NCBI GenBank assembly: GCA_003024175.1
Contig: MDYQ01000124.1
Coordinates: 1-64,000, forward strand
DNA from: Planoprotostelium fungivorum
Lineage: Eukaryota; Evosea; Variosea; Cavosteliida; Cavosteliaceae
Reading direction: 5' to 3'
DNA length: 64,000 bases
Shown: piece after piece, positions 22,768 through 34,711 of the stretch
How the letters are laid out: the number at the start of each line of letters is the position of its first letter
How positions within the stretch are numbered: position 1 is the first letter of the stretch
Notes under the pieces: generated by a model
What the model saw: only the letters and a program-made list of their open reading frames with translations
What the model was told of the DNA's origin: nothing
The model's database searches: none
Program-made: the position numbers and the translations under genes

Positions 22768-24816
22768 ATGAAGTCACTCTCTCTCCTTCTCTTCGCATGC
22801 CTTCTGACCGTTGCCTCTGCTCGCCCTGCAGCCTTCCGTAACTCTGTGCCTGTGGACGGAACAGGAAGCAGACGCCTCGTGGAGGACATCGGCGATCATA
22901 CTGTCTCTCGCTCTGTCAAGTTCTTACCTCAGCTAGTGCTCTTGGATGAGGTAAATCTCCCGCTGCACAAAGACGTACAGACTCACTGTCTCACAGGTTG
23001 ACGAGCTCCTCTCTCTCACTTGTTACGGCCCCGACAGATTCGTCCTCGTCTTCAATGCTTCCGTGCCCTCTTGGACGAATAACTTTCCCGTGTTGGGAGG
23101 AGCCGAGTGGGGCTGTGTCGATGACGAAGGAAAGGCCGTCTCCCCCTCTCTCTACGTTCTCAACGTCACCGTACAAGGTCACACGGTCGAGTTGACGGGA
23201 AGGAGGCCCGAGCTCGATGAGGTCTACGAGTCATTCAGCATGAACTTGGCCAGGGTAAGTTCGAGCCAATTCTGAAGATCTGATCGAGGCAGAATGAAGA
23301 CAAGAAGAGAGTGTCGGCTTCTGGTTCGTTCAACGCCGGTAGCTTCAACTACGATTACCAGACGGGCAGTGCTATATCCACCATCCCTCTCTTCTACCAA
23401 GACTGTCTCTCGAATGATCTCAGCCCTAAAGCGGAAGAGTTCTGTCAGCTGAACGGCAAATTGTCGAACAACATCACGTGCACCAACTGCTTCACCCACA
23501 ACCAATTGAGCATCACGATCAGTTTCGGACTATTCGATGGTCTAAATTTCTATGCTTCTGGCTCTCTCAATCTTCACGCAGAATTCGACCTCGCTGTTCC
23601 TGCAGAGGTAAGACATTCACATTTCGACGTGACTCACCTCGATAGATTGTCCGTGAAGTAGAAATCATGTCACGCAGCTTGCCCCTCACTGGTATTCCTG
23701 ATTTCGGTGCCGTCAGCTTCGGAGGCTTCTTAGACATCAAGCTCACGGCCCTCGTCGGCTGGCAGAATCAAGGCAATCTCCACGGCGGCTTCGACATGAA
23801 CGTCAACTACGGTCTCAACAATTGGACTCCGTACAACAACCACCAATTCCAGCTGATCAAGCCCACCGGTTCTCAAGGAGGAGGTGAAGACGTAAATTGT
23901 GTCAGTTACACGTTTGTGACTTGAATTTAGACGCGAGATTCCGTTTGACGTTCACCGTCGGTCCTGCCTTCCGGATTCGGGCCTTGGGCACCACCGTTGT
24001 AGACACGAGCATCACTTTCAATCCTTGGGTTGAAGTTGACGTCGGTTTCGCTGTGTCTCAGCCGTTTCCTGCCCTCGCTACGGTCCCCACGGCTTCTGAC
24101 AGTTACCTCTACGATGCCTCTTACGTCTCTGCTTGCTATACCGATCACTACCTCAACTTCAATGTGCCATTCGGTTACCAGGTCATTTTATTCATCTACA
24201 ACCAGACATCAACTGACGACCACAGACGATCTTCGTGCTGAAGGGATGGGCTGTCCCTGACAAGACCGTCACTTTGCAGAACTACGTCAGCGTCAAACCA
24301 CTCGCTCAAGGCTGTCTCCTTCCCGCAAGCTCTCGCATCATCAAGCAGATCCAGTTCTTGTTCGACAAAGGCGTCGTCATCCGCAACAACAACGTGACCA
24401 CTCAGACTTTCGTCAGTCTCTTCCTTCAGGATCTCTCCTTCGTTCTGAAAGACAAATTGGTCGCCGGTGTCGATGTATCGTTCACCTTGGTGAGTGTCCG
24501 CCCGCATCTCTTTATATTGACGTAGATACAGAACAGTGGAGGTCACGTGGAGGTCTCTGTCGTCGTACCCCAGGGCTCTGACTTCAATGATTCCAACGAC
24601 CAGTACGCCAGATTATCGCAGCTGTCGCGCGATCCTTCTTCCCTGAGAGATAATGCAAGATCTTCCCAGATCAGCCGATTCCTGGTGGCAAACGTACCTC
24701 CCACAACGGCCAACCCCGAGGAGACGTACAACCTCCTATCTTCATCCGCAGCCGTGTCCCATTCTATTCCCCTTGTCGCATTGGTCTTGGCATCCACTAT
24801 GGCTGTTCTATGGTAA
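22768..24816 (+). CDS. Secreted, probably GPI-anchored beta-rich glycoprotein
   Basis: It begins with a signal peptide (MKSLSLLLFACLLTVASARP) and ends in a hydrophobic tail behind a Ser/Ala stretch (SSSAAVSHSIPLVALVLAST, then MAVLW). That fits a GPI-attachment signal. Between them lie many short exons coding a Cys-bearing extracellular region with N-glycosylation sequons (FNASVP, LNVTV, NNITC, NNVTT). Segments such as AWGCVDDEG-like and FGGFLDIKLTALVGW alternate like beta strands. About 600 residues in all. The fold recalls lineage-specific secreted fungal and amoebal proteins of unknown role, and no enzyme signature was found. It follows the other secreted protein by about 1.1 kb on the same strand, which may reflect a co-expressed surface or matrix locus. 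Exon borders near 23610-23680 and 23890-23935 are uncertain. Confidence 0.75.
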
Positions 24817-24952
24817 ACTAAAGTATTTACGATAAATGTACCACACGATGAATTGTATTATCATGTCCCTCACATCATTCAGAAGGATTGGACGACTAAC
24901 CTCTCACACAGTACATGATGTGGGATAGAGGTCGATTTCACATGAAGAAAGC

Positions 24953-25040
24953 CCGAGCGGCGGTGCGAAATAATTCATGACACGATGAAGGTTTATTGTT
25001 TTTGGTCACGCTTCGGACTTCCGAAGGCTGTGCCGCTCGG
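24953..25040. other. Nested inverted repeats, possible structured RNA or DNA element
   Basis: An outer pair, CCGAGCGGC (24953-24961) and GCCGCTCGG (25032-25040), is perfectly complementary. An inner hairpin, CTTCGG-ACTT-CCGAAG (25011-25026), lies between its arms. It sits between the secreted-protein gene and the start of the transporter at 25151. It may form in the transporter 5' leader or in the upstream 3' end. No tRNA features were found. Confidence 0.45.
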
Positions 25041-25150
25041 CGAACTGCATTGTTCCCGCACCATCGCAGAGTGTCAGCGTCTTCTTAGGTCGAGTCCTAT
25101 TACGACACTGGTTCTATCGTTCGCCTAGCTGCTTCGGTGAATGATACCCG

Positions 25151-26795
25151 ATGAATAATCAGTACACCCGTATCGATACAGAGGACATCCCTCATACAGA
25201 TCCCATCATGGCTCCTGATGGAGAGAGGATGAAGGTGACAGAGAGGGAGAAGATCTCTCACACAAATTTCTCACCAAGAGCCTCTCGTGCGATGGATGTG
25301 CTGTTAGGGAGGTGAGAAGCGCGTTCGAATGACAATGGATCACAGGATAGTCGAGTCGTAACTGATTCACTTCAGATCTTCTGTCGATTGGGATAGAGTT
25401 CCAATGATACAGGTCGATGGGGAAGAGATACAACCGTTTACGAACAAGAGCAGTCCTAACTTTTCTTCTCTAGAAGAAGTCTCAGAAATGGAGGACGATT
25501 GCATAGAGGTACAATGTCACATCATCATCGCCCGATCGTCTAAATATGTCCCCAGCTGACGACGCGATGGATAGAAGACAGTCCGACGACAGATCTAGAA
25601 TCCAACATCAAATCTAGAAGAGTGAGCCTCCCATCATCTCCATCCACATGTCTCATCCTCTTCAGGACAGTCCACCTACTTCACGCGGGCTTTCTCCGTG
25701 GCTGCTGCTCGCCATCCTGTCTCATTTCGGTGCGATGTTCTGGATTCGCTGTTCATCTCCTCACTCTTCCAGCTTGGGGCACTTATCCTGTATTGGCCAG
25801 GTACCTCCAAACGTCAGCGACAGTTCCATCCTTCTCCCTACTCGTCATCGCAAACGTCCCGTGCTCCATCGTGTCTCTCGTCATCATCGTCTATCGAGGG
25901 AGACTCTTGGACATCATGCGATCGAAGGTGAAGATCGATCGATGTCCATCGGAGCTGATGATCGATCGCAGATGCTTCCCATCATCATCATCGTGTCCGC
26001 TGTGCGTGCTGCGACCAATCTCATCGCGCCAAAATACACCTCCGCTATCTACGTACAACTCATCACCCTGTCGACCCCCTACATGGTAGCCGGTAGTCTA
26101 CACATCGTAAACGTAGACACCCCGTCTCAATTTCTCCAGGTCTGAACGCCGTAGCATCCATCGAGAGGCTACCCCGGGGGACCATTCCTTGTGTCATATT
26201 GACTACTGTTGGAGCAGCATTAATGGTCGTCTCTTCTTCTCTTCCCTTGCAGCTCGAGCTGACGAAGAGTGACGTCATCGGTTTCGCTCTATCCTTCTTA
26301 TCGGCGCTATTTTTAGCCCTCTACATGATACTGGTGAAGGTGAGGAGCGGAAAACTCGCAGAATACTCAACTCGAACAGAAGATGACGGGGGGTGATAAG
26401 GGTGTCCCAGGGGAAGAGTTACTCTTCTTCATGACTTTTCCGTTAGTTTTCCTCGGTTCGATCGTCAGTCTCTCGCTCGGAGAATCGTGGTCTATCTACA
26501 ACGACCTCACCCTGCCCTCTTGGTTGTCTCTCGTTGGCATCTCTGTCCTCTGTAACCTGTGTGGAAACTTTCTGCAGGTAATGACTGTGTCGTTTCTCGT
26601 CTCACATCTCATCAGGTGACATCCATACGACTGTTGGGTAGCTCCATGGTGTCCAGCTTGATGGCTTTTCGCCTCGTCAGCTCACTTTTAATGTCTTATC
26701 TCCTCATGCACGAGATACCGAAGAGCGTGGCGCAGCTGTTCGGAGCGGCCATCGTCCTTTGTTCCATCACGTGGTACCTGTGGAGGCAGAGATAG
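25151..26795 (+). CDS. Drug/metabolite transporter superfamily (EamA-like) membrane protein
   Basis: A polar N-terminus (MNNQYTRIDTEDIPH) and an acidic linker across several exons lead to a multi-helix membrane region. Visible helices include LSPWLLLAILSHFG, AWGTYPVLARYLQTSA, FSLLVIANVPCSIVSLVIIVY, RAATNLIAPKYTSAIYVQLITLSTPY, GTIPCVILTTVGAALMVVSSS, VIGFALSFLSALFLALYMIL, LLFFMTFPLVFLGSIVSL, WLSLVGISVLCNLCGN and a last pair ending SVAQLFGAAIVLCSITWYLW. About ten helices and the doubled AWGTYPVL and SAIYVQLITL patterns fit EamA/SLC35-type carriers, which exchange small metabolites or nucleotide sugars. Substrate unknown. The start at 25151 is the best in-frame ATG. Part of its 3' end is duplicated, antisense, at 10115-10306. 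Confidence 0.8.
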
Positions 26796-27083
26796 TGGAG
26801 AGAGCTTGAGAGAGGCGTGTATCGAAAAAGTATCGAATGGTGGACATCGTGAGGAAGATAAAGTCGATGACTTTGTGGCACATTTCTTGATGGTTAAGCA
26901 GAGCATGGAAGTGATAGAACAATGTCCCTGTGTATTGCGTTTTTCTAAATCGATTGAAATTTCTTTTCGAAAAGATCGAGACCACTGGTAGGGGGCGAGC
27001 CAAGATGTAAATATGGCTAACATGAACACTGCTGATACAACAGTTTGTTTATTGTTGTGTCGTCAGTTCTGTGAAGAAGTGTC

Positions 27084-28495
27084 TCAAGAATCCACATCCT
27101 CATTCTTTCCCTCTTTACATTTCTTTGCACGCACCAACAGGGCTTTTTCAAGTGATGGAGCCATATCAGGATAAGCTGAGAGGACTGATGGGTCCACACG
27201 AGGGCTATCCAACAGTAGCTCTACCACCAAAAGGTTTCCCCTCTCAGCCGCTGTTCTGAGCGCTTTGTTGTTGTTGATGGAAGGATCTACACGAGAGTCC
27301 TGCAAGAGTGCCTTGATGATGTTGTGGCGCCTTCGGCTGCACGCTGTTATGACGGCCTCGTTGTTGTTGGCTGATGGATCCACGCGAGGGTCGGTCAATA
27401 GTAACTCCACTGTTGCGACTTGCCCTCCTCTTGCACAAGCGTTTCGAATGGCTTCGTTGTTCCTGGCTGATGGATCCACACGATGATCGGCCAAGAGCAT
27501 CTCTACTGCCTCAACCACCGGTGCTCTGCGAATGGCCTCGTTGTCCTCTGCTGATGGATCCACACGAGAGTGGGCCAATAGAAGACGGATGATATCCAGG
27601 TTCCCCTTGGCACATGCATATCTGATGGCCTCGTTATTTCTTGCTGATGGATCCACACGAGGGTCAGCCAGTAGCATCTCTACCGTTGCGAAATCCCCTG
27701 TTACAGACGCGTTTCGAATGGCTTCGTTGTCTCTAGAAGATGGATCCACACGAGAATCGGCCAGGAGTGCTGCGATGACGCTACATCCTCCCCCAGAGAG
27801 AGCGTATCTGAGAGCTTCGTTGTTCTTTGCTGACGGATCCACATGCGGGTTTGCTAAGAGCATTCGTATTATACGTGCAACACGACCAAACATGTTGGAA
27901 TTGATCCGTCTGGACATTTCAGACTCTACACGAGACAGACTATCACAAGCTTCTCGAAAGATCTTGTTGTCATCTGCTGATATGTCGACCCTAGGGTGGT
28001 CCAGTAGGACCTGCACAACATCGGGATGCAGATTACTGATGGCTTCTGTGATGGCCCAGTTGTCTTTTTCGGTTGGATCGAGGTGCGGATGAGCCAAGAG
28101 CGCTTCGAACATGTCTCTGGTAGGCAGAGACGATGGTTTCTTGTGCGTATATCTCGAATATAGCTCTATGAATGGGTTTTTGTGGAGCTTGACGGGCAGA
28201 CTGACCAGAAACCGAACTGACTCGAGGTAGCCTTGGTCCGCGGCGAAGATTAGGTCTCGGTGGGACAGGACATCAGTGAAGCCGTCGACTGAAAAGTTTA
28301 AAAGATGGAGAAAGAAGAAAGGGTGCTGCTCTCACCGATCTCCTTCCATGTCTTGCACGTGCTACGTAAAATGGCAAATCGAGTCCTTCTAGATCTTCTT
28401 GCTGCCGATTTCGATTGTCCCCTGTCTCGCACCAGCATCATCTTCAAGATCTCCCTTGTGACATCGTAACTAGAGATGAGGCCATTGGCAATCAT
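27084..28495 (-). CDS. F-box-like / ankyrin-repeat protein, copy B
   Basis: Exon 1 (28495-28336, 160 bases) and exon 2 (28288-27084) join in frame to give 454 residues. The first exon encodes nearly the same protein as copy A (MIANGLISSYDVTREILK through KTWKEI). Copy B has fewer ankyrin units, about nine, and a different C-terminus (SLEKALLVRAKKCKEG). Intron length and position are the same in both copies. The units share the RVDPSA..NEAIR signature. It is inverted relative to copy A, and the intact transporter follows it tail to tail, so this locus appears to be the source of the duplication. A longer in-frame N-terminus from 28591 is open but is not shared with copy A, so 28495 was chosen. 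Confidence 0.85.
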
Positions 28496-28724
28496 GTTGC
28501 AGCAGAGGACAGAATATCTTTTTTGGTGCTGAGTGCACCCCCTATTCCTAATAGAAAAAACAAAATTCGCGTTGTGCACAAAACAAAGCAATGCGTAGAT
28601 ATGGATGTATTCTCAAGTATTGATCTTATTCCAGCATTATATCATGCCTGCTAACGGGAGCAGGTGGTTGATGGGTTGTCGCTTCTCGTCGAGCGAACAC
28701 AACGAGAATGTTACACTATCATCT

Positions 28725-30792
28725 TTATACACTTTCGGCCACCAGTCCCTTCTCCTCCTTGGCCATGCCCTTCCTCTTCCTCTTCACGACCACCTCTACG
28801 ATGATGGAGATGACAGAAGAGAAGATGAGGACGATGCCCAACACCATCAAGAAGTTTGATGAGACCATCGGTGGTTTCCTCATGTACCTGTGCCACCGTC
28901 AATTTACAACGTTGTAGATGGTAACCCTCGCCTCTGTTTCAGCCAGAAGGAGCAACCGAAGGAGATGATGCCCAGTAGGATGAGGGATATCCTTACCCCC
29001 CAGTGGATCTTTTTGGTAAAGATACGAGTCTCAGGCTCCATTACAGCGTGGAGCCTCTGGTACATTCTAGATTTCTGCACCAGTGATTCTCTCTCCACTG
29101 CCTCTAATTTGCTCTGCAGATACTGTAGCTGTGTGCGGAACTGTCGCAGATCAGCGACGTCTGGAACCTGCAAATGCGTCCCACCTCCTGCTGATCGTGC
29201 ATGGAGCTGAGGCGATGTTGTTTGAAACCTTCTATGATGACCGGAATAATTTCGCTGTAGCTGACGGACAATATCCCGGTCACGGGATCAGTGTGTACGA
29301 CCTGTCTCACGTCACTCGAGTTTTCATCGAGTTTTAATCACCTCAGGCAGCACGCGTTGCACCTCTTGAGCTATGAGGCCGATGACTCGACCTGGGCCGA
29401 CCTGCATCGAGTTGAGTGACAGATCACAGTCTTAGATGATACCTCCTGCTCGAAACATCCCTCCTTCCACTGATAAGACTTTCCCTCCAACTTCATGACC
29501 GTGTCCAACGCGTCGGCCAACTCTTTGATGTCCGTCTTCAATCGCTGATCTGAAAACTGCGAACGCGTGAGGAGAGACGCGAGGGGAGAGACTCACCTGC
29601 ATGAAGGCTTGACCTCTAACGGTTCCGTGGACTTCTAAGTTGCCGTGGATGACTGAGATCCTCTCTTCTTCTCCGCTGATCTCGTTTCTTCTTCTCTTCT
29701 CGCTGTAATGTCCACTGCAAGACGGATGAATAAATTGAATTAAAATAATATCGTAATTATTCGCATGATGATGATGGTCAGAGACATACCCTTCGACTAC
29801 GTCTGAGATTCCTCCACTGGTGCCGATGTCGTCTTCTGGAGGTTGAGGGAACATGCCTGGAGGTCCCGTTGCATCTGATTTAGATTGCTTGCCGTTGTTG
29901 TGAGAGCAGAACTCGATCGTCCTTCCTTTCTGAGGACCCAGAGAGGTTTGAATGGTGACGATAAACTGGCAACGCTTGAAGTATTTAGACAACTTCAGTT
30001 CGAGTTCGGTCATGTATGGACTGTCGATGTCGGAGGTTTGTTGGACTTCGAAGCCTGAGATGGTGAGCACGATGTAGAACGATGGATGGTGGACGTACCT
30101 TCTTTCGTGGACACGGTCGTCATCAGATCATGGAGGACGATATCGACTGCGTCTTTGTTGAATTGAATGTTGGTCTTGATCTGGACTTTGAGCCTCTTTC
30201 CTTTTCCTCTCGTAACACGCAGACCCGCTCCAGGTGGGATGGGCTGCCATACACCTTGCGAACCTCTCGGCTTGTGAAGTAATATGACCTCTATCTTGAC
30301 GTCCCTGCGAGATGGTCAGTCTCGATCGACATCGTTCATTCAAGTGTGAGCTCACTTGGCATCTGTTGCAGTGGGTAGATTAGATCCACCATAAGATGAA
30401 TCTGAACTAGGCGAATAGGGTGAACCAGACGAGAAATCAGTGGCATCATCTGTGAAGGAAGGAAGAGCTGTGAATTGTGATGGTGTTATCTTCGATGAGA
30501 AGTCTAGCGACTCTGAGTATCCTCCGTTTGCTGCCATGTTGTATTGTCTCTTGAAGCGATTGTCATCGAGGACGATATCTTCATTGTTGACCACCAGAAA
30601 CGAGTTGTTGTTAGACTGTCTGCCCGGCATGAATCGATTTGGCATCCCTCCGTACGGTGACTGATCGATCATCGTGAACTGATTCTGAGGGGTTCCACCA
30701 TTTCCAAAGTCCATAAAGGCATCGGCGAACTCAAAGTCCCTCCCTGGCATGCCTCCACGATTTGCGTATAGAGTGTTCGACTGTTGTTCCAT
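28725..30792 (-). CDS. mrfA: MYRF/MrfA-type membrane-tethered transcription factor
   Basis: A Gly/Asn/Ser-rich N-terminus (from MEQQSNTLYANRGG) leads into an Ndt80/PhoG-like DNA-binding region (KGKRLKVQIKTNIQFNKD, RCQFIVTIQTSLGPQKG, RTIEFCSHNNGKQSK). The intramolecular-chaperone auto-processing domain follows: HYSEKRRRNEISG, ISVIHGNLEVHGTVRG, FSDQRLKTDIKELADALDTV, LEGKSYQWKEG, VIGLIAQEVQRVLPEV and LSVSYSEIIPVIIEG. A coiled segment and a transmembrane helix (GVRISLILLGIISFGCSFW) come next, then a second hydrophobic helix (NFLMVLGIVLIFSSVISIIV). In this family the trimeric ICA domain cuts the protein at the ER so that the DNA-binding half enters the nucleus. The order Ndt80-ICA-TM is diagnostic. 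The last intron is only about 38 nt and holds the near-palindrome ATTTACAACGTTGTAGAT. Confidence 0.9.
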
Positions 30793-30894
30793 CGTGTCTA
30801 TCCGAATATGCCTCTACGAAAGATGGGGTTTATCGCATCTTCCCTTGTCGGGTGTTTTGTGCTGAGAGGGCGAAGAAGTAAACGGAGGTAAATG

Positions 30895-32932
30895 TCAATT
30901 TAATTCTCCGTCCTGATTTAACAGATTGGAGCTCAGCTCGAGCAGCCTCTTAATCCTATGCTCTGAATTCGCCGGCACGCTTCGAATTGTTCTGACAGTC
31001 GCAGTCGGTGTCTCTTCATCTACACGCTGATCGATCGGTCGCTTTGTGGTTTGAGGAGGTAATTCACCACGAAAGGTGGATTGTTTTTGGGATGTTGTGG
31101 TACTCGATCTGAATGTGTGGGGAGATCTCAGCGACTCGATGTCTCGTTTCATTCTGGCCTGTTCGTCTCTCATTGTCTCCAACTGATCTCGGGGATCAGC
31201 TGCAATGCAAGGTGACCGGTGAATCACCTCTCGTTCTTTGGATATGGCCAGTAGCTCGAGCTCGTGAAGGTCTCTATCCGGAACGGATCCATCGCGAGAA
31301 TCCAATTTGTGAAGGTCCATTTGAACTTGACGAAGAGCGTAGAGTGATGCGAGTCAAGGGGACATCGATAACGACGAAAACATGTGATCGATGATGATGG
31401 ACTTGAAGAAGGATATGATCTCTCGAGTTCTCGTGTCTCAACCTCTCGACCTCCTTGTTCTTCGAAGCCAGCATCTGTTCTAATTGTCGGCGGTGCGTGA
31501 ACTTGGCGTCCGAAATCTCTGCGATCATCATCACACGCCCACGATCTTCTGGTGAGGCTCACTCTGTTGCGAAGACAATGATAGATCTGCCTTCTCCTTC
31601 GTCACATGTTCCAAGAGATGGAGTGAAACTCTGCTCTTCTCTTCTAATGCGGAGAGCTCTGATTGTAGTGACTGCTCTCCCTGGATCAAGTGTGAGAAAT
31701 GCAAAACGCGAGAGGCATATCACCTGTACCATCTGGGAAGAAAGAGAGCGATTCTGAGCGAGTTTAGAGGTGAGTTCTGTTATGAGACCGTTGATTTGTT
31801 GTTGCTGTCTGGTCTCTGCGACATGTTAATATGAATTGTCGTTTCTATGATCACGTTCTTCTCTCGCTGTCTCCTCTTCCTCCTTCCAGATCATCTCTTC
31901 TATTTCTTCTTCCTTCAGCTCCTATTTCAATCATCAGTTTCTATTCGTCTATCGTCCACACTCCTCACCTGGTTCCTTTCTGTTTCGATCATCTGCATCT
32001 CAGCACGCAATTTCTCCTCCTTGTCCATCAGGCCTCTCCTCTTACCCTCGATATCGACGAACATCTCTTCTGCTGATCTCTGTTCTACCTCCAGCCTCTC
32101 CGCTCCTCTTCTCAGGCGCGAGGAACCCAGTAACATGACATCTATGGTGGTCAGTCTGTTCCCGCCAATTTTCTCACCTCGTGTGTTCGTCATGGCTGCG
32201 TGCAGTGATTCGACTCGTTGATCGAAATCGACACAGCCACCGGCGATCTTGCGTAATATCACTTCCCCGAAATCAATTTTGAAGAGATCTCGCAGCTGCC
32301 TGAGTTGACGTTACCATGATACCTCTCATCATCCGTCACCCACTTGATGTCGAGAGCTCGGTCTGTGTCTTTCGTTTTCTGAAGTATCTTTCCTGTCTCC
32401 GCCTGTTCATCGTGATGTCTCTGGACGTACATCTGACCTACTGTGAGGTTACTACACCTTGCTATTCCTCCACCTTCTGTTCTGATTGCAGAGATCGAAT
32501 GCGACGATCTTGTTGATCTAATCGCTCTTCAATGGATTTCATCTTGTTCGGTATCTCGCTTTCTACTTGTTTGGTCAACCACATGATCTGTTATAGGTGT
32601 CAGATTGCTTCAAAGAAAGCGTAGATCGCCTTCTGGTGTTGTGATTCTAAAGACTGATTGACTTGCCGATTGTGCAGGTGTTGTTCCGTCATCATCGACA
32701 GCAGTTTGGCTCTCCACCTGAGCCGTGTGAGGAGTGCGAGATGCTGTATGATCAACCTCATCATCAATTTACGACGGTTGGCGTCACTGGTTCTTCCGAT
32801 CTCTTCATCCTGAATGGATAACACTTCCAATAGAGCTTTCTCCCTCGCATGTAATAATTCGAGCCTCGATTCCTCGGTCAACGAATCATCTTGCATGTCT
32901 TTCGTTGAGCCTCCTACAGATGTATCAGTCAC
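30895..32932 (-). CDS. Coiled-coil protein, family not recognised
   Basis: Successive minus-strand exons encode mostly helix-forming, charged sequence: EESRLELLHAREKALLEVLSI and ANRRKLMMRLIIQHLALLTRLRW at the N-terminal end, then LRAEMQMIETERNQ, a Glu/Lys-rich middle, and near the C-terminus DQLETMRDEQARMKRDIESL followed by a Ser/Thr tail ending LLNQDGELN at 30895. Heptad-like spacing suggests a long dimeric coiled coil, as in cytoskeletal or centrosomal proteins. No globular domain was seen. The start at 32932 is the first well-placed Met. A further start at 33039 is possible but I could not splice it cleanly. It is divergent from the kinase gene at 33302. Confidence 0.6.
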
Positions 32933-33301
32933 ATCGAATGCTGAAGAGACTCACATATGGAAATGATGGTCCGAAGACAGGGGGAGCAATCTTGAATTGA
33001 GGCTGTTCCTTTTTCACGCTCACGCGCAGTCGACGTCATTTTTTGCGGCTGTCGACAGTAGAGCAACACTGAGCATCATCTGTTTACCAACCAGCAAGAA
33101 GGTGGAGAACGTTTGAATGTCATAGCGATCGATAGATATCAACTACATAGCATCACATGCTGTTACCGACAGAAACACGTATGATGTGCTCAGAGATTGA
33201 AGTTCTTCAACAGTCAACTGTGAGCAAGGCAAGAGGTTGTCTTCAAGTTTTGAGTCACGAAACGAACATTCGAATTTATATACAAAGCATTTTCTCGCAC
33301 C

Positions 33302-34517
<1,216 letters not shown>

Positions 34518-34711
34518 TTTCAATAGAGCAACCGTGTGTTTTAGAGGGTAGTCGTGTGATGGTGGAGAGGTTCGTTTTGGATGTGGACGATGGAGGTGAT
34601 GGAGCGCGTTGTGATGGAGGCGGGAATTTTTTGCATTGAAATGGAAAGAGGGAGAATTCGTGGATTAGTCGATTTCAAGACATCACATCGGTGTCAGCAC
34701 ACGGACACATC

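Noticed and set aside
24940-25045. Possible tRNA-like gene
   Set aside because: The nested hairpins lack a TTC arm and an acceptor of the right length, and no anticodon arm can be placed. Kept only as an inverted repeat.
27265-28092. Plus-strand ORFs opposite ankyrin copy B
   Set aside because: Same effect as in copy A: repeated codons leave the complementary frame open.
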